Source: UBA2645 sp044360285
GTDB lineage: Bacteria; Pseudomonadota; Alphaproteobacteria; Rickettsiales; UBA1997
DNA length: 37,099 bases
Reading direction: 5' to 3'
Assembly: GCA_044360285.1 (NCBI GenBank)
Contig: JBIKKP010000013.1
Location: 1 to 37,099 of the forward strand
Within the stretch, counting starts at the first letter, position 1, and every line of letters starts with the position of its first letter. Shown piece by piece: positions 16,762-25,087 of the stretch. The translations under genes were made by a program, and so were the position numbers. The notes under the pieces are model-generated. The model did no database searches and had not been told where the DNA came from. It saw nothing but the letters and a program-made list of their open reading frames with translations.

Positions 16762-17362
16762 GGATTTAGAAACTCAATTTGAGATAAAAAAATTTGCTGC
16801 AGCGCCGGTTTTTTTTAGCGACCGTAAAAAGGTTTTAGACCTGGAAAAAACCATAAAAAACCTGCCGAAAAATTCTTGGGTAATTTTTCGCGAATATGAT
16901 TTGGATAAAAAAAATCGTGAAATTTTAGCGCAAAAAATCTCACGAATTGCCCGCTCCAAATCCTTGAAAATGCTGGTTGGAAAAGATTTTGCACTAGCTA
17001 GAAAAATTAAAGCAAATGGAGTTCATTTTTCTGATAAAGAAAAAATTCCGCTGCATTTTTTGCAAAAAAAGTCTTTTCCAAAAAATTTTATTTTAAGCAT
17101 CGCTTGTCACGATTTACACTCATTCTTGCGCATAAAAAAATTACCCGTTAACGCAATTTTTCTAGCGCCAATTTTTCCTACAACCAGCCACGCGCAAGGC
17201 AAAAATCTTGGGATAAATTTTTTACGCAAAATTTCTCACAACAAAGAAATCGCAAAAAAAATCTTTGCTTTGGGCGGAATAAATTCCAAAAACATAAAAA
17301 CGCTACGCAGGCTTGGCATTGCTGGCTTTGGCGCAATTGATCTTTTTTCACACAATAAATGA
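16760..17362 (+). CDS. thiE: thiamine phosphate synthase / TenI-like protein
   Basis: 200 residues from the ATG in the shared CATG. An in-frame ATG further upstream would place 21 residues inside yggS and is unlikely. The TIM-barrel signatures of ThiE/TenI are present: a Lys/Asp-rich first half, KANGVHFSDKE, LAPIFPTTSHAQGKNLG (the phosphate loop, ThiE PVFPTxTK-like) and FALGGINSKNIKTLRRLGIAG. ThiE joins HMP-PP and thiazole phosphate; TenI is a thiazole tautomerase. The divergence of the pyrophosphate-binding residues makes the exact reaction uncertain. It overlaps manC by 4 nt (ATGA). No other thiamine genes are in the window. Confidence 0.75.
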   Translation: MDLETQFEIKKFAAAPVFFSDRKKVLDLEKTIKNLPKNSWVIFREYDLDKKNREILAQKISRIARSKSLKMLVGKDFALARKIKANGVHFSDKEKIPLHFLQKKSFPKNFILSIACHDLHSFLRIKKLPVNAIFLAPIFPTTSHAQGKNLGINFLRKISHNKEIAKKIFALGGINSKNIKTLRRLGIAGFGAIDLFSHNK

Positions 17363-18774
17363 AAATCACTCCAATAATTCTTTCTGGCGGCTCAGGCACA
17401 AGGCTCTGGCCAATTTCTCGCAGCTTAAACCCCAAGCAATTTTTAGATTTTTTTGGCAATAATTCGCTCTTTCAAGCAGCGGCGATGCGCACACAAAATC
17501 CCAACGATTTTCATAAACCAATAATTGTGTGCAATAGCGAGCACCGCTTCATTGCCGCACAAGACCTGCAAGCAATCGATCTGCAAGCAAAGTCCATAAT
17601 TCTTGAACCAATTGGCAAAAATACCGCGCCAGCCATTGCTATTGCTGCTTTAGATATTTTGCAGGGAAAAGAAAAAAGTGACGATGATTTGATTTTGGTC
17701 ATGCCTTCCGATCACATGATTGGCAAAGAAACAGACTTTATCGACAGTGTCAAAGAAGCGGCCAAATCAGCGCTCGATGGCTATTTGGTGACTTTTGGAA
17801 TCGTTCCAAAAACTCCTGAAACTGGTTATGGCTACATCAAAAAAGGCGAAAAAATTTCAACAATTTACGCCGTTGAGAAATTCGTTGAGAAACCAAACAA
17901 ACAAAAGGCCGAAGGGTTTCTAAAAAGCGGCGAATATCTGTGGAATAGCGGTATATTTTTATTCAAAGCCTCTGTTTATTTGCAGCATCTACGCGAGCTG
18001 CAAAGCGAAATTTTCATCAATTGTTGCAACGCCTACAACAAAGCAAAACGCGACCTCGACTTCGTTCGCCTTAACCAAGAAGAATTCGAAAAATGCGAAA
18101 GTATTTCAATTGATTACGCCGTAATGGAAAAAGCACAGAAAGTTGCTGTGATGCCAATTGACGTAGATTGGTCCGATGTTGGCTCGTGGCAAGCAATCGC
18201 TGATTTAGCGCCAAAAGATGAAAATAAAAACACTCTGAGCGGCGACGTTTTGGCACTAAAAAGCAAAAATTGTTACATTAATTCACGCGATAAATTGGTT
18301 GCCGCAATTGGGCTTGAGAACTTGATAATCGTGACTTCGAAAGATGCCGTGCTCGTTGCCAATAAGGAAAATTCGCAAGATGTGAAAGAGATTTTTGAAA
18401 CGCTAAAAAAACATAAGCGCGAAGAATGCAACTCGCATACAAAAGTTCTGCGACCGTGGGGAAGCTTTGAAACCATTGACCTAGAAGACCGTTTCAAAGT
18501 TAAAAGAATTGTTGTCAAACCAGGCGCTGCCTTGTCGCTGCAAATGCATTATCACCGCGCAGAACATTGGATCGTTGTCAAAGGCCGCGCCCACGTCACT
18601 TGTGATGGCAAAGAATTTGTTTTGTCGGAAGATCAATCAACTTACATCCCGCTTGGTGCTAAGCACCGCCTTGAAAATAAAGGCACAATTCCGCTCGAAC
18701 TAATCGAAGTGCAAAGCGGAAATTATTTGGGCGAAGATGATATTGTGCGCTTCTCTGATATTTACGGAAGATAG
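17359..18774 (+). CDS. manC: mannose-1-phosphate guanylyltransferase / mannose-6-phosphate isomerase
   Basis: 471 residues, the usual bifunctional length. The N-terminal GDP-mannose pyrophosphorylase domain has LSGGSGTRLWPISRSLNPKQ (residues 9-28), VMPSDHMI, a late FVEKP and ETGYGYI. The C-terminal cupin (about 360-470) has RPWGSFETID, VKPGAALSLQMHYHRAEHW and a C-terminal EVQSGNYLGEDDIVR. It makes GDP-mannose from mannose-6-phosphate for surface polysaccharide. It is translationally coupled to the thiE-like gene and followed by ccmB after 15 nt. Confidence 0.95.
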   Translation: MKITPIILSGGSGTRLWPISRSLNPKQFLDFFGNNSLFQAAAMRTQNPNDFHKPIIVCNSEHRFIAAQDLQAIDLQAKSIILEPIGKNTAPAIAIAALDILQGKEKSDDDLILVMPSDHMIGKETDFIDSVKEAAKSALDGYLVTFGIVPKTPETGYGYIKKGEKISTIYAVEKFVEKPNKQKAEGFLKSGEYLWNSGIFLFKASVYLQHLRELQSEIFINCCNAYNKAKRDLDFVRLNQEEFEKCESISIDYAVMEKAQKVAVMPIDVDWSDVGSWQAIADLAPKDENKNTLSGDVLALKSKNCYINSRDKLVAAIGLENLIIVTSKDAVLVANKENSQDVKEIFETLKKHKREECNSHTKVLRPWGSFETIDLEDRFKVKRIVVKPGAALSLQMHYHRAEHWIVVKGRAHVTCDGKEFVLSEDQSTYIPLGAKHRLENKGTIPLELIEVQSGNYLGEDDIVRFSDIYGR

Positions 18775-18789
18775 GCGGAAGTAAGTTTA

Positions 18790-19443
18790 ATGGCGATTTT
18801 TTGGATAATTTTTTGGCAAGAAATTCTGATTTATCGGCGCAATTTTGGCCGAATTTTGGCGGGGTTTTTGCTCTTTTTTATTTCGGTTTCGATTTTTTTG
18901 CTGATCGCTTCAAACCAACAAAATCAAGCTCCGCAACCTGAATATCTTTTAGCAGTAATTTGGTTTTGCTTGCTTTCGTCGCTGGTTTTTTCGCTTGCCG
19001 AATTTTGTAAAAAAGATTTTGAAGATGGATCGCTTGAGCAGATTTCTTTGCATTGCGCAAATTTTGAAATTGTCATTCTGGCTAAAGCCCTTGCCGCCTG
19101 GATTTTCAACGCTGCACCAATTTTTTTCTGCTCCTTGTTGATGCTACTTGGCCAAGCTTACTCCGGCGATTTTATTGCAAAATTTTCGCTGATTTTTTTC
19201 TTAGCAAGCGCCTCTCTTTCTTTTATTTGTGCTTTTAGCGGCAGCCTTGCAAGCCTTGGTAATTCAGCGCCGATGATTGCAATTGTTGCACTACCGCTGG
19301 CAATTCCAACTCTGCTAATTGCTCACAGCTCTTTGATTTATGACTTCAGTAGCGCCTATAAAATTCTCGCTGCAATTTGCGTTTTATCTGGCGTGTTAGC
19401 GATTTTTTCTGCAGCAAAAATCATCAAAATCGCCGGAGCTTAA
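18790..19443 (+). CDS. ccmB: haem exporter permease CcmB
   Basis: 217 residues, about six membrane segments, normal for CcmB. The early cytoplasmic stretch FCKKDFEDGSLEQISL matches the conserved F..D.xDGxLEQL region, and GSLASLGNSAPMIAIVALPLAIP matches the late helix pair with the PLxIPxLI motif. CcmB works with CcmA and CcmC in cytochrome c maturation, here system I, as in Rickettsiales. ccmA is not adjacent. A strong terminator follows the stop at once. Confidence 0.88.
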   Translation: MAIFWIIFWQEILIYRRNFGRILAGFLLFFISVSIFLLIASNQQNQAPQPEYLLAVIWFCLLSSLVFSLAEFCKKDFEDGSLEQISLHCANFEIVILAKALAAWIFNAAPIFFCSLLMLLGQAYSGDFIAKFSLIFFLASASLSFICAFSGSLASLGNSAPMIAIVALPLAIPTLLIAHSSLIYDFSSAYKILAAICVLSGVLAIFSAAKIIKIAGA

Positions 19444-19470
19444 AGCCTCCTTTGCAAAAGGAGGCTTTTT
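19442..19470 (+). terminator. bidirectional intrinsic terminator between ccmB and pccA
   Basis: A perfect 12-bp stem, AAAGCCTCCTTT and AAAGGAGGCTTT, loop GCA, ends in TTTTT on the plus strand. On the minus strand an A-rich flank gives a shorter U-run. It starts within the ccmB stop codon and ends 4 nt before the pccA stop, so it can serve both convergent genes. Confidence 0.88.
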
Positions 19471-19474
19471 CCCT

Positions 19475-21469
19475 CTAGTTTACGAAATCCATAACGACTT
19501 GACCAATCCCAACCGGTTCGCCTTCTTTGAATTTGATCTTGCCAATTTTGATGTCGTGATCGGTACGAATTGAGTTTTCCATCTTCATCGCCTCAATAAT
19601 CACAAGCTCTTGGCCAGCTTTTACTTCTTCGCCCTCGGCAACTTTAAAGCGGATAATTTTACCAGTAATTGGTGAGGTAAGATTAACCGGCTTAGCATTC
19701 TTCTGAATTTTTGGCATAAATTTCGAAAGCTCGGCAATACGCGGAGAGTAGACGTTCACGAAGGCGTCAAAGCCAGAATATTGCAGCAAATAGCTGCCGG
19801 TATTGTTATTTTCGCGAATACGAACACCGATGCTTTTTCCATTAACTACACCGCGGAAAAGCTTCTCGCCATTGTTCCAAGAAGTCGTAAGCTCAATTTC
19901 TTTGCGATCGCATTCAAGTTTAAGGAATCCATCGCCGCGCTCTAAAATGTTCACCAGGTAAGATTTGTCGTCAATCATCACCACCCAACGCTCCGAAACT
20001 TGCTTTTCGCGATTACGCAGCTGACCAGTCATATGGCCGTTTCGCTCATAGTTTTTAAGGAAAACTTGCATCGATGCCGCAATCAAAACTTCCTCGATTT
20101 GCGAGGTTAATTCGCTGCCCGAAAAACCCGCTGGAAACTCTTCTTTGATGAAAGAGGTAGAAAGATTTCCCGAAATAAAACGCTCATTTTTCATGATCGT
20201 TTCAATGAAGCTGATATTGTGCGAGACACCGCCAATTACATAACTCTCAAGCGCATGACGCATATGCTCAATTGCCTCTTTGCGGTCTTTGCCATAAGAG
20301 CAAAGTTTGGCAATCATTGCATCGTAAAACATACTAACTTCGCCACCTTCATAAACACCGGTGTCGATACGTACATTTTTGCTTCTTTCTGGCTCGAGAT
20401 AAAGATTGATACGCCCCGAAGAAGGCAAGAAGCCGCGCGACGGGTCTTCGGCATAGATTCGCGACTCCATTGCCCAACCGTTCAATTTTATGTCCTCTTG
20501 CTTGAAAGGTAATTTTTCACCAAGCGCAACTTTTATCATCAACTCAACCAAATCTAAGCCGGTGATGAGTTCGGTCACCGGGTGTTCAACCTGTAGACGC
20601 GTATTCATTTCCAAGAAGTAAAAATTCTTGTTCTTGTCCATGATATATTCGATGGTGCCGGCAGAATAGTATTTCACTTTCGCCGCAAGCGCTTTCGATT
20701 GCTCATACATTTTAGCGCGCGTTTTTTCGTCCAAAAACGGGCTTGGCGCTTCTTCAATTACTTTTTGATTATTACGCTGAATCGAGCATTCGCGCTCGCC
20801 CAAGCAAACGGTGTTGCCTTGCTTATCGGCCAAAACCTGAATTTCGATGTGACGAGGATTTTCGATAAATTTTTCAACAAAAACACGGTCATCGGCAAAG
20901 CTGTTGCGTGCTTCGTTGGAAGCAGAAAGGAAGGCTTCAACCATCTCTTCTTTTTTCCAAACAATTCTCATGCCTTTTCCACCGCCCCCAGCAGAAGCTT
21001 TTACCATAACTGGAAAGCCGATTTGCTCAGCGATTATAGTTGCTTCTTTGTCGTCTTTGATCACGCCCATGTGCCCTGGAACCGTGCTGACTCCAGCTTC
21101 AATTGCTAACTTCTTTGACTCGATTTTATCACCCATCATCTCAATTGAATAAGTCGAAGGACCAACAAAGATCACGCCGGCTTTTTCAAGCGCATTGGCA
21201 AAATTACGATTTTCTGACAAAAAACCATAACCAGGATGAACCATGGTTGCGCCGGTTTTCTTTACAGCGGCAAGGATTTTATCAACATTGAGATAGCTTT
21301 GCGAAGATGGCGAATGGCCGATATTTACAGCCTCATCAGCCATTTGCACAAAAAGAGAATTTGTATCGGCATCGGAATAAACCGCGACGGTTCTGATGCC
21401 CATTTTGCGACAAGTTTTTATGATGCGGCAAGCGATCTCGCCACGATTTGCGATCAATAATTTGTGCAT
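19475..21469 (-). CDS. pccA: propionyl-CoA carboxylase alpha subunit (biotin carboxylase with biotin carrier)
   Basis: 664 residues. The biotin carboxylase domain (about 1-450) has ANRGEIACRIIKT at the start, the glycine-rich ATP-grasp loop KASAGGGGKGMRIV (near 160), RDCSIQR-type GERECSIQRNNQKV and EMNTRLQVEHPVTE. A BT-like middle region follows, then a C-terminal biotinyl domain with EAMKMENS (biotinyl Lys near 629). The length and the middle domain fit PccA rather than the shorter AccC. PccA with PccB converts propionyl-CoA to methylmalonyl-CoA; pccB is not in this window. The gene is divergent from ubiA. Confidence 0.94.
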   Translation of the reverse strand: MHKLLIANRGEIACRIIKTCRKMGIRTVAVYSDADTNSLFVQMADEAVNIGHSPSSQSYLNVDKILAAVKKTGATMVHPGYGFLSENRNFANALEKAGVIFVGPSTYSIEMMGDKIESKKLAIEAGVSTVPGHMGVIKDDKEATIIAEQIGFPVMVKASAGGGGKGMRIVWKKEEMVEAFLSASNEARNSFADDRVFVEKFIENPRHIEIQVLADKQGNTVCLGERECSIQRNNQKVIEEAPSPFLDEKTRAKMYEQSKALAAKVKYYSAGTIEYIMDKNKNFYFLEMNTRLQVEHPVTELITGLDLVELMIKVALGEKLPFKQEDIKLNGWAMESRIYAEDPSRGFLPSSGRINLYLEPERSKNVRIDTGVYEGGEVSMFYDAMIAKLCSYGKDRKEAIEHMRHALESYVIGGVSHNISFIETIMKNERFISGNLSTSFIKEEFPAGFSGSELTSQIEEVLIAASMQVFLKNYERNGHMTGQLRNREKQVSERWVVMIDDKSYLVNILERGDGFLKLECDRKEIELTTSWNNGEKLFRGVVNGKSIGVRIRENNNTGSYLLQYSGFDAFVNVYSPRIAELSKFMPKIQKNAKPVNLTSPITGKIIRFKVAEGEEVKAGQELVIIEAMKMENSIRTDHDIKIGKIKFKEGEPVGIGQVVMDFVN

Positions 21470-21571
21470 GAAAAGCTATGTTGATTTGTAATTAGGCCAC
21501 ACTCTAGAAAGGGCGGCGCAAGCTAGAAACGAACTTACAAAAATCAAACCAAAAATCTGCTTAAAAATCCG

Positions 21572-22447
21572 ATGAAAAACTCGTCTAAAAAATTACTGGA
21601 AAATTTGCTCAAACTAATTCGCCTACATCAGCCAACTGGAATTTTTTTACTCTTTTTACCTTGCGCCTGCGGAATTTTCTTGGCGCTAAAAAAAGTTCCA
21701 AATCCCGAAATTTTTGAGGTTCTACGCTTTTTGCTGCTATTTCTTGCTGGGTCTTTCTTTATGCGCAGCGCCGGCTGCATTATCAACGATATGCTCGATT
21801 GCAAGTTTGATCAAAAAGTCAGTCGCACAAAAAATCGTCCACTGGCAAATAAAGTTCTTCCCTTTGAGCTAGCTCTTCTTTTGCTTTGCGTACTTCTCTT
21901 TGCCGCGCTAGAGATTTTACTGCAGTTTAACTCGCAGACTATTGTTGCTGGCTTTGTTGGCCTTGCTTTGGTGGTTTTATATCCACTGATGAAACGCTTG
22001 ATTCACTATCCACAAGCCTTTCTTGGCCTTACTTTCAATTTTGGCGTCATCATGACAAGCTTAGCTATTATTGAAACTATCACCAATGAGGCGCTGATTT
22101 TATATTTTTGCTTAGTGATTTGGACAATGATTTATGACACAATTTATGCTTTTCAGGATATCGAAGATGACCTGGCAATTGGGGTAAAATCTAGCGCAAT
22201 AAGGTTTCAAAAAAACCCAAAAAAATTTCTCCATTTTTTGGTTTGGACACTCTTTATCAGCTTAACTTTTCTTGGAATTTACGCGAAATTCGGCATAGAA
22301 TTTTTTACCGTCGAGGCCTTTGCCGCAATTCTTCTTTCTCACAAAATCAGTAAATGCGATTTTAAAAACGCCAAAAAATGCCTAGAGGTTTTTAAGTTTA
22401 ACTTTTGGGTCGGCGCATTGATTTTAACCGCCATAATCTTGGGATAA
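21572..22447 (+). CDS. ubiA: 4-hydroxybenzoate polyprenyltransferase
   Basis: 291 residues with about eight membrane segments. It attaches a polyprenyl chain to 4-hydroxybenzoate in ubiquinone synthesis. The two Asp-rich metal motifs are visible: INDMLDCKFDQKVSRTKNRP (NDxxDxxxD, residues near 70) and YAFQDIEDDLAIGVKSSA (near 190). RLHQPTGIFLLFLPC is the typical UbiA N-terminus. It opens the plus-strand run ubiA-nadD-tatD-tadA-parA-parB, and nadD starts directly after the stop. Confidence 0.94.
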   Translation: MKNSSKKLLENLLKLIRLHQPTGIFLLFLPCACGIFLALKKVPNPEIFEVLRFLLLFLAGSFFMRSAGCIINDMLDCKFDQKVSRTKNRPLANKVLPFELALLLLCVLLFAALEILLQFNSQTIVAGFVGLALVVLYPLMKRLIHYPQAFLGLTFNFGVIMTSLAIIETITNEALILYFCLVIWTMIYDTIYAFQDIEDDLAIGVKSSAIRFQKNPKKFLHFLVWTLFISLTFLGIYAKFGIEFFTVEAFAAILLSHKISKCDFKNAKKCLEVFKFNFWVGALILTAIILG

Positions 22448-22948
22448 TTGAGAGTTGGAATTCTTGGCGGAAGCTTTAATCCGCCACATCAAGGACATAT
22501 TCACATCAGCGAACTGGCTCTAAAAAAACTGCAGCTTGCGCAAATTTGGTGGATCCCAACTCCGCAAAATCCACTTAAAAAATCTCACACGGAAAATTAC
22601 GAGAATCGCCTGCAGAGCTGTCAAAAAATTCTTGGCAAAAATTTTAAAATTAGGCTTCTTGCAACTAAAGAAATTTACACTTTTCGGCTATTGCAAAATT
22701 TGCGCAAAAAATATCCGTCAATTGAGTTTTTTTGGATAATGGGCGCCGATAATTTAGAGAATTTTCATCGCTGGGGGAATTTTAAAAAAATTCCTCAACT
22801 CGCGCAATTAGCAGTTTTTTCACGAGAAGATTCTCTAAAAAAAGCAACCAAGACCCGCGCTTGGAATTTTTTAAAAAACAAAAGTCCGCGCATTTTTTTC
22901 ACTAAAAATCTCGACATCTCTTCGACTAAATTACGAAATGAACGATAA
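22448..22948 (+). CDS. nadD: nicotinate-nucleotide adenylyltransferase
   Basis: 166 residues from a TTG codon immediately after the ubiA stop. It has ILGGSFNPPHQGHIHIS (the nucleotidyltransferase (T/H)xGH motif), WWIPTPQNPLK, FFWIMGADNLENFHRWG and the C-terminal DISSTKLR (ISSTxLR), all of NadD. It makes deamido-NAD from NaMN and ATP. It is shorter than the usual 190-210 residues, mainly through trimmed loops, and looks complete. It overlaps tatD by 11 nt. Together with nadC it suggests a working late NAD pathway. Confidence 0.93.
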   Translation: MRVGILGGSFNPPHQGHIHISELALKKLQLAQIWWIPTPQNPLKKSHTENYENRLQSCQKILGKNFKIRLLATKEIYTFRLLQNLRKKYPSIEFFWIMGADNLENFHRWGNFKKIPQLAQLAVFSREDSLKKATKTRAWNFLKNKSPRIFFTKNLDISSTKLRNER

Positions 22949-23735
22949 TTACATCATCGACAGCCATTGCCACCTAGATTTGATTGAAGAAAAAGGCGTC
23001 AAACTGGCAGAGATTCTACAAAATTGCGCAGAAAATAATGTTCGTATTCTGCAAACGATCTGCACCAGAATCACCGAAATCGATAAAATTCTTAACTACA
23101 CCAAGCTAAATGAGACAATTTACGCTTCGATTGGCGTTCATCCTTGCAATGTTTTGGAGCAACCAAAAGTAAAGTCTGCTGATATTTTGGAATTATGCCA
23201 GAAGCATAAAAAAATTATTGGAATCGGCGAAACCGGCCTTGATTATTATCATGACAAATCGGCAATTGAGCTGCAAAAAAGCAGCTTTTTTGAACATATT
23301 GTAGCTTCTCAAGAAAATAAACTTCCGGTGATTATTCACAGTCGCGATGCCGATGAAGATATGATGCAAATTCTGCAATCTGAACAAAAAAACTCTTACT
23401 TCCCAGCTTTACTTCATTGCTTTTCTAGCTCTAAAGAATTGGCCAAAAAAGCGCTTGATTTGGGGATCTTCATCTCAATTTCTGGCATAGTCACCTTCAA
23501 GAATGCGCTTGAGCTGCAAGAAATAGTAAAATTTCTGCCGCTTGATCGAATTTTGGTTGAAACAGACTCGCCATATTTAGCACCAATTCCATATCGCGGT
23601 AAAATTAATCAGCCCGCTTATACAAAACATGTTGTTGAATTTATTGCTAAAATAAAAAACCTGACTCCAGAAGATGTTTCACGTGAAACATCTAAAAATT
23701 TCTTAAAAATTTTCACCAGAGTCTCGCCATTATGA
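22938..23735 (+). CDS. tatD: TatD family metal-dependent hydrolase (DNase)
   Basis: 265 residues, full length. Metal ligands of the amidohydrolase-like barrel are intact: DSHCHLD at the start, GETGLDYYHD (near 98), IIHSRDAD, LLHCFSS and ILVETDSPYLAPIPYRGK. TatD proteins have 3'-5' exonuclease or D-aminoacyl-tRNA-related activity. It overlaps nadD by 11 nt and tadA by 4 nt (ATGA). Its last 20 codons contain a perfect parS site, encoding DVSRET, so the gene end also serves as a ParB landing site. Confidence 0.93.
   Translation: MNDNYIIDSHCHLDLIEEKGVKLAEILQNCAENNVRILQTICTRITEIDKILNYTKLNETIYASIGVHPCNVLEQPKVKSADILELCQKHKKIIGIGETGLDYYHDKSAIELQKSSFFEHIVASQENKLPVIIHSRDADEDMMQILQSEQKNSYFPALLHCFSSSKELAKKALDLGIFISISGIVTFKNALELQEIVKFLPLDRILVETDSPYLAPIPYRGKINQPAYTKHVVEFIAKIKNLTPEDVSRETSKNFLKIFTRVSPL
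23675..23690. promoter_or_regulatory. parS: parS centromere site 1 (inside tatD)
   Basis: TGTTTCACGTGAAACA, a perfect 16-bp palindrome identical to the bacterial parS consensus. It is 1.4 kb upstream of parB, within the tatD coding end. ParB is expected to load here and spread. Confidence 0.95.
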
Positions 23736-24178
23736 AAAAAAACGATTTCATGAGCGAGGCGCTAAAAGAAGCGCAAAAAGCTTTTGACCAAAACGAGGTT
23801 CCAATTGGCGCAATAATTGTGGAAAATGACAAGATCATTGCCCGAGCTCACAACTCTAATCTGACAAATAAAGATCCCAGCGCTCATGCCGAAATAGTCG
23901 CTTTGCGTCAAGCAGCCCTGGCAAGAAACTCGTCAAGGCTTGATAGTTGTGACATCTACGTCACTCTTGAACCTTGCGCAATGTGCGCCGCGGCAATTTC
24001 TCTGGCAAGAATTCGCCGTGTTTATTATGCTGCCGCCGATGAAAAATTTGGCGCCGTTGAAAATGGCGTGAGATTTTTCCAAAGCGCCTCCTGTTTTCAT
24101 GTGCCCGAAGTTTACTCTGAAATATCGCAAAAAGAATCTGTAAAAATACTTCAGGATTTTTTCCAAAGAAAAAGGTAG
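23732..24178 (+). CDS. tadA: tRNA adenosine(34) deaminase
   Basis: 148 residues. It makes inosine at the wobble position of tRNA-Arg(ACG). The zinc and catalytic motif is intact: AHAEIVAL (His52, Glu54) and LEPCAMCAAAI (Cys82, Cys85). EVPIGAII at the start and RRVYYAAADEKFGAVE match TadA rather than other deaminases. It is coupled to tatD through an ATGA overlap. parA follows after a gap carrying parS site 2. Confidence 0.95.
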   Translation: MKKNDFMSEALKEAQKAFDQNEVPIGAIIVENDKIIARAHNSNLTNKDPSAHAEIVALRQAALARNSSRLDSCDIYVTLEPCAMCAAAISLARIRRVYYAAADEKFGAVENGVRFFQSASCFHVPEVYSEISQKESVKILQDFFQRKR

Positions 24179-24216
24179 CTGCACCAACTCACATTCCCGC
24201 TTTTCACAAAAATCTA

Positions 24217-24232
24217 TGTTCCACGTGAAACA
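24217..24232. promoter_or_regulatory. parS: parS centromere site 2 (upstream of parA)
   Basis: TGTTCCACGTGAAACA, one base from the consensus palindrome, in the gap between tadA and parA. A site at this place could also let ParB bound there affect parA transcription. Confidence 0.9.
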
Positions 24233-24295
24233 ATTTATTTGACAGAAAAAAAGCCTCTTCTAAGCCTTGAGAAGTCTAATAAATTCCATAAAAGC

Positions 24296-25081
24296 ATGTC
24301 CCAAACTCAAAAAAGAGCAAAAGTTTTTTCAATCGTCAACCAAAAAGGCGGCGTTGGCAAAACAACTACAGCCGTAAACTTAGCTACAGCTTTCGCTGCA
24401 GCAAAAAAAAGTGTGCTTTTGATCGATATTGATCCCCAGGGAAATGCTAGCACGGGTTTTGGTGTCGGAGCCGATCAAAGACAGAAAACAATTTATGAAA
24501 TTCTCATAGATGAATGCTCGATAAATAGCGCTCTACTTCCAACAAAAATTCCCAATTTAAAAATCATCACCGCAACAGTTGATCTTTCTGCCTGCGAAAT
24601 TGAGTTAGCTGACGTAAAAAATCGTGAATTCCTGCTTCGTTTAGCTCTAAAAGAATTAATCAGCGAATTTGATTACATCTTAATTGACTGCCCGCCTTCA
24701 CTTGGAATGCTCACAATCAATGCGCTAACCGCTTCAGATTCTGTGCTAATTCCAATGCAATGTGAATTTTTTTCGTTGGAAGGTTTAAGCCATTTGCTAA
24801 CCACACTTGATTTAGTAAAACAAAACCTGAATCCAACTTTAACTATTGGCGGAATCATCCTCACCATGCATGACCGCAGAAATAAATTAACTGAACAAGT
24901 CGAAAAAGACGTGCGCGATTTTCTTAAAGACAAAGTTTTTGAAAATGTGGTACCAAGAAACGTTAAACTTTCAGAAGCGCCTTCTCACGGGCTTCCCGGC
25001 ATAGTTTACGACTCAAGATGCGCTGGCTCAGTATCTTACATTCAACTGGCGCAAGAAATTTTAGAAAAAGAACAAAATTAG
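24296..25081 (+). CDS. parA: chromosome partitioning ATPase ParA
   Basis: 261 residues from the ATG at MSQTQKRAKVF. A TTG at 24239 would add 19 residues not typical of the family and would start 7 nt after parS site 2; I prefer the ATG but cannot prove it. The deviant Walker A VNQKGGVGKTTT is followed by DIDPQGNAS (Walker A-prime/switch) and DYILIDCPPSLG (Walker B). ParA drives origin segregation together with ParB and parS. parB follows after 6 nt. Confidence 0.95.
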   Translation: MSQTQKRAKVFSIVNQKGGVGKTTTAVNLATAFAAAKKSVLLIDIDPQGNASTGFGVGADQRQKTIYEILIDECSINSALLPTKIPNLKIITATVDLSACEIELADVKNREFLLRLALKELISEFDYILIDCPPSLGMLTINALTASDSVLIPMQCEFFSLEGLSHLLTTLDLVKQNLNPTLTIGGIILTMHDRRNKLTEQVEKDVRDFLKDKVFENVVPRNVKLSEAPSHGLPGIVYDSRCAGSVSYIQLAQEILEKEQN

Positions 25082-25087
25082 AAAATT

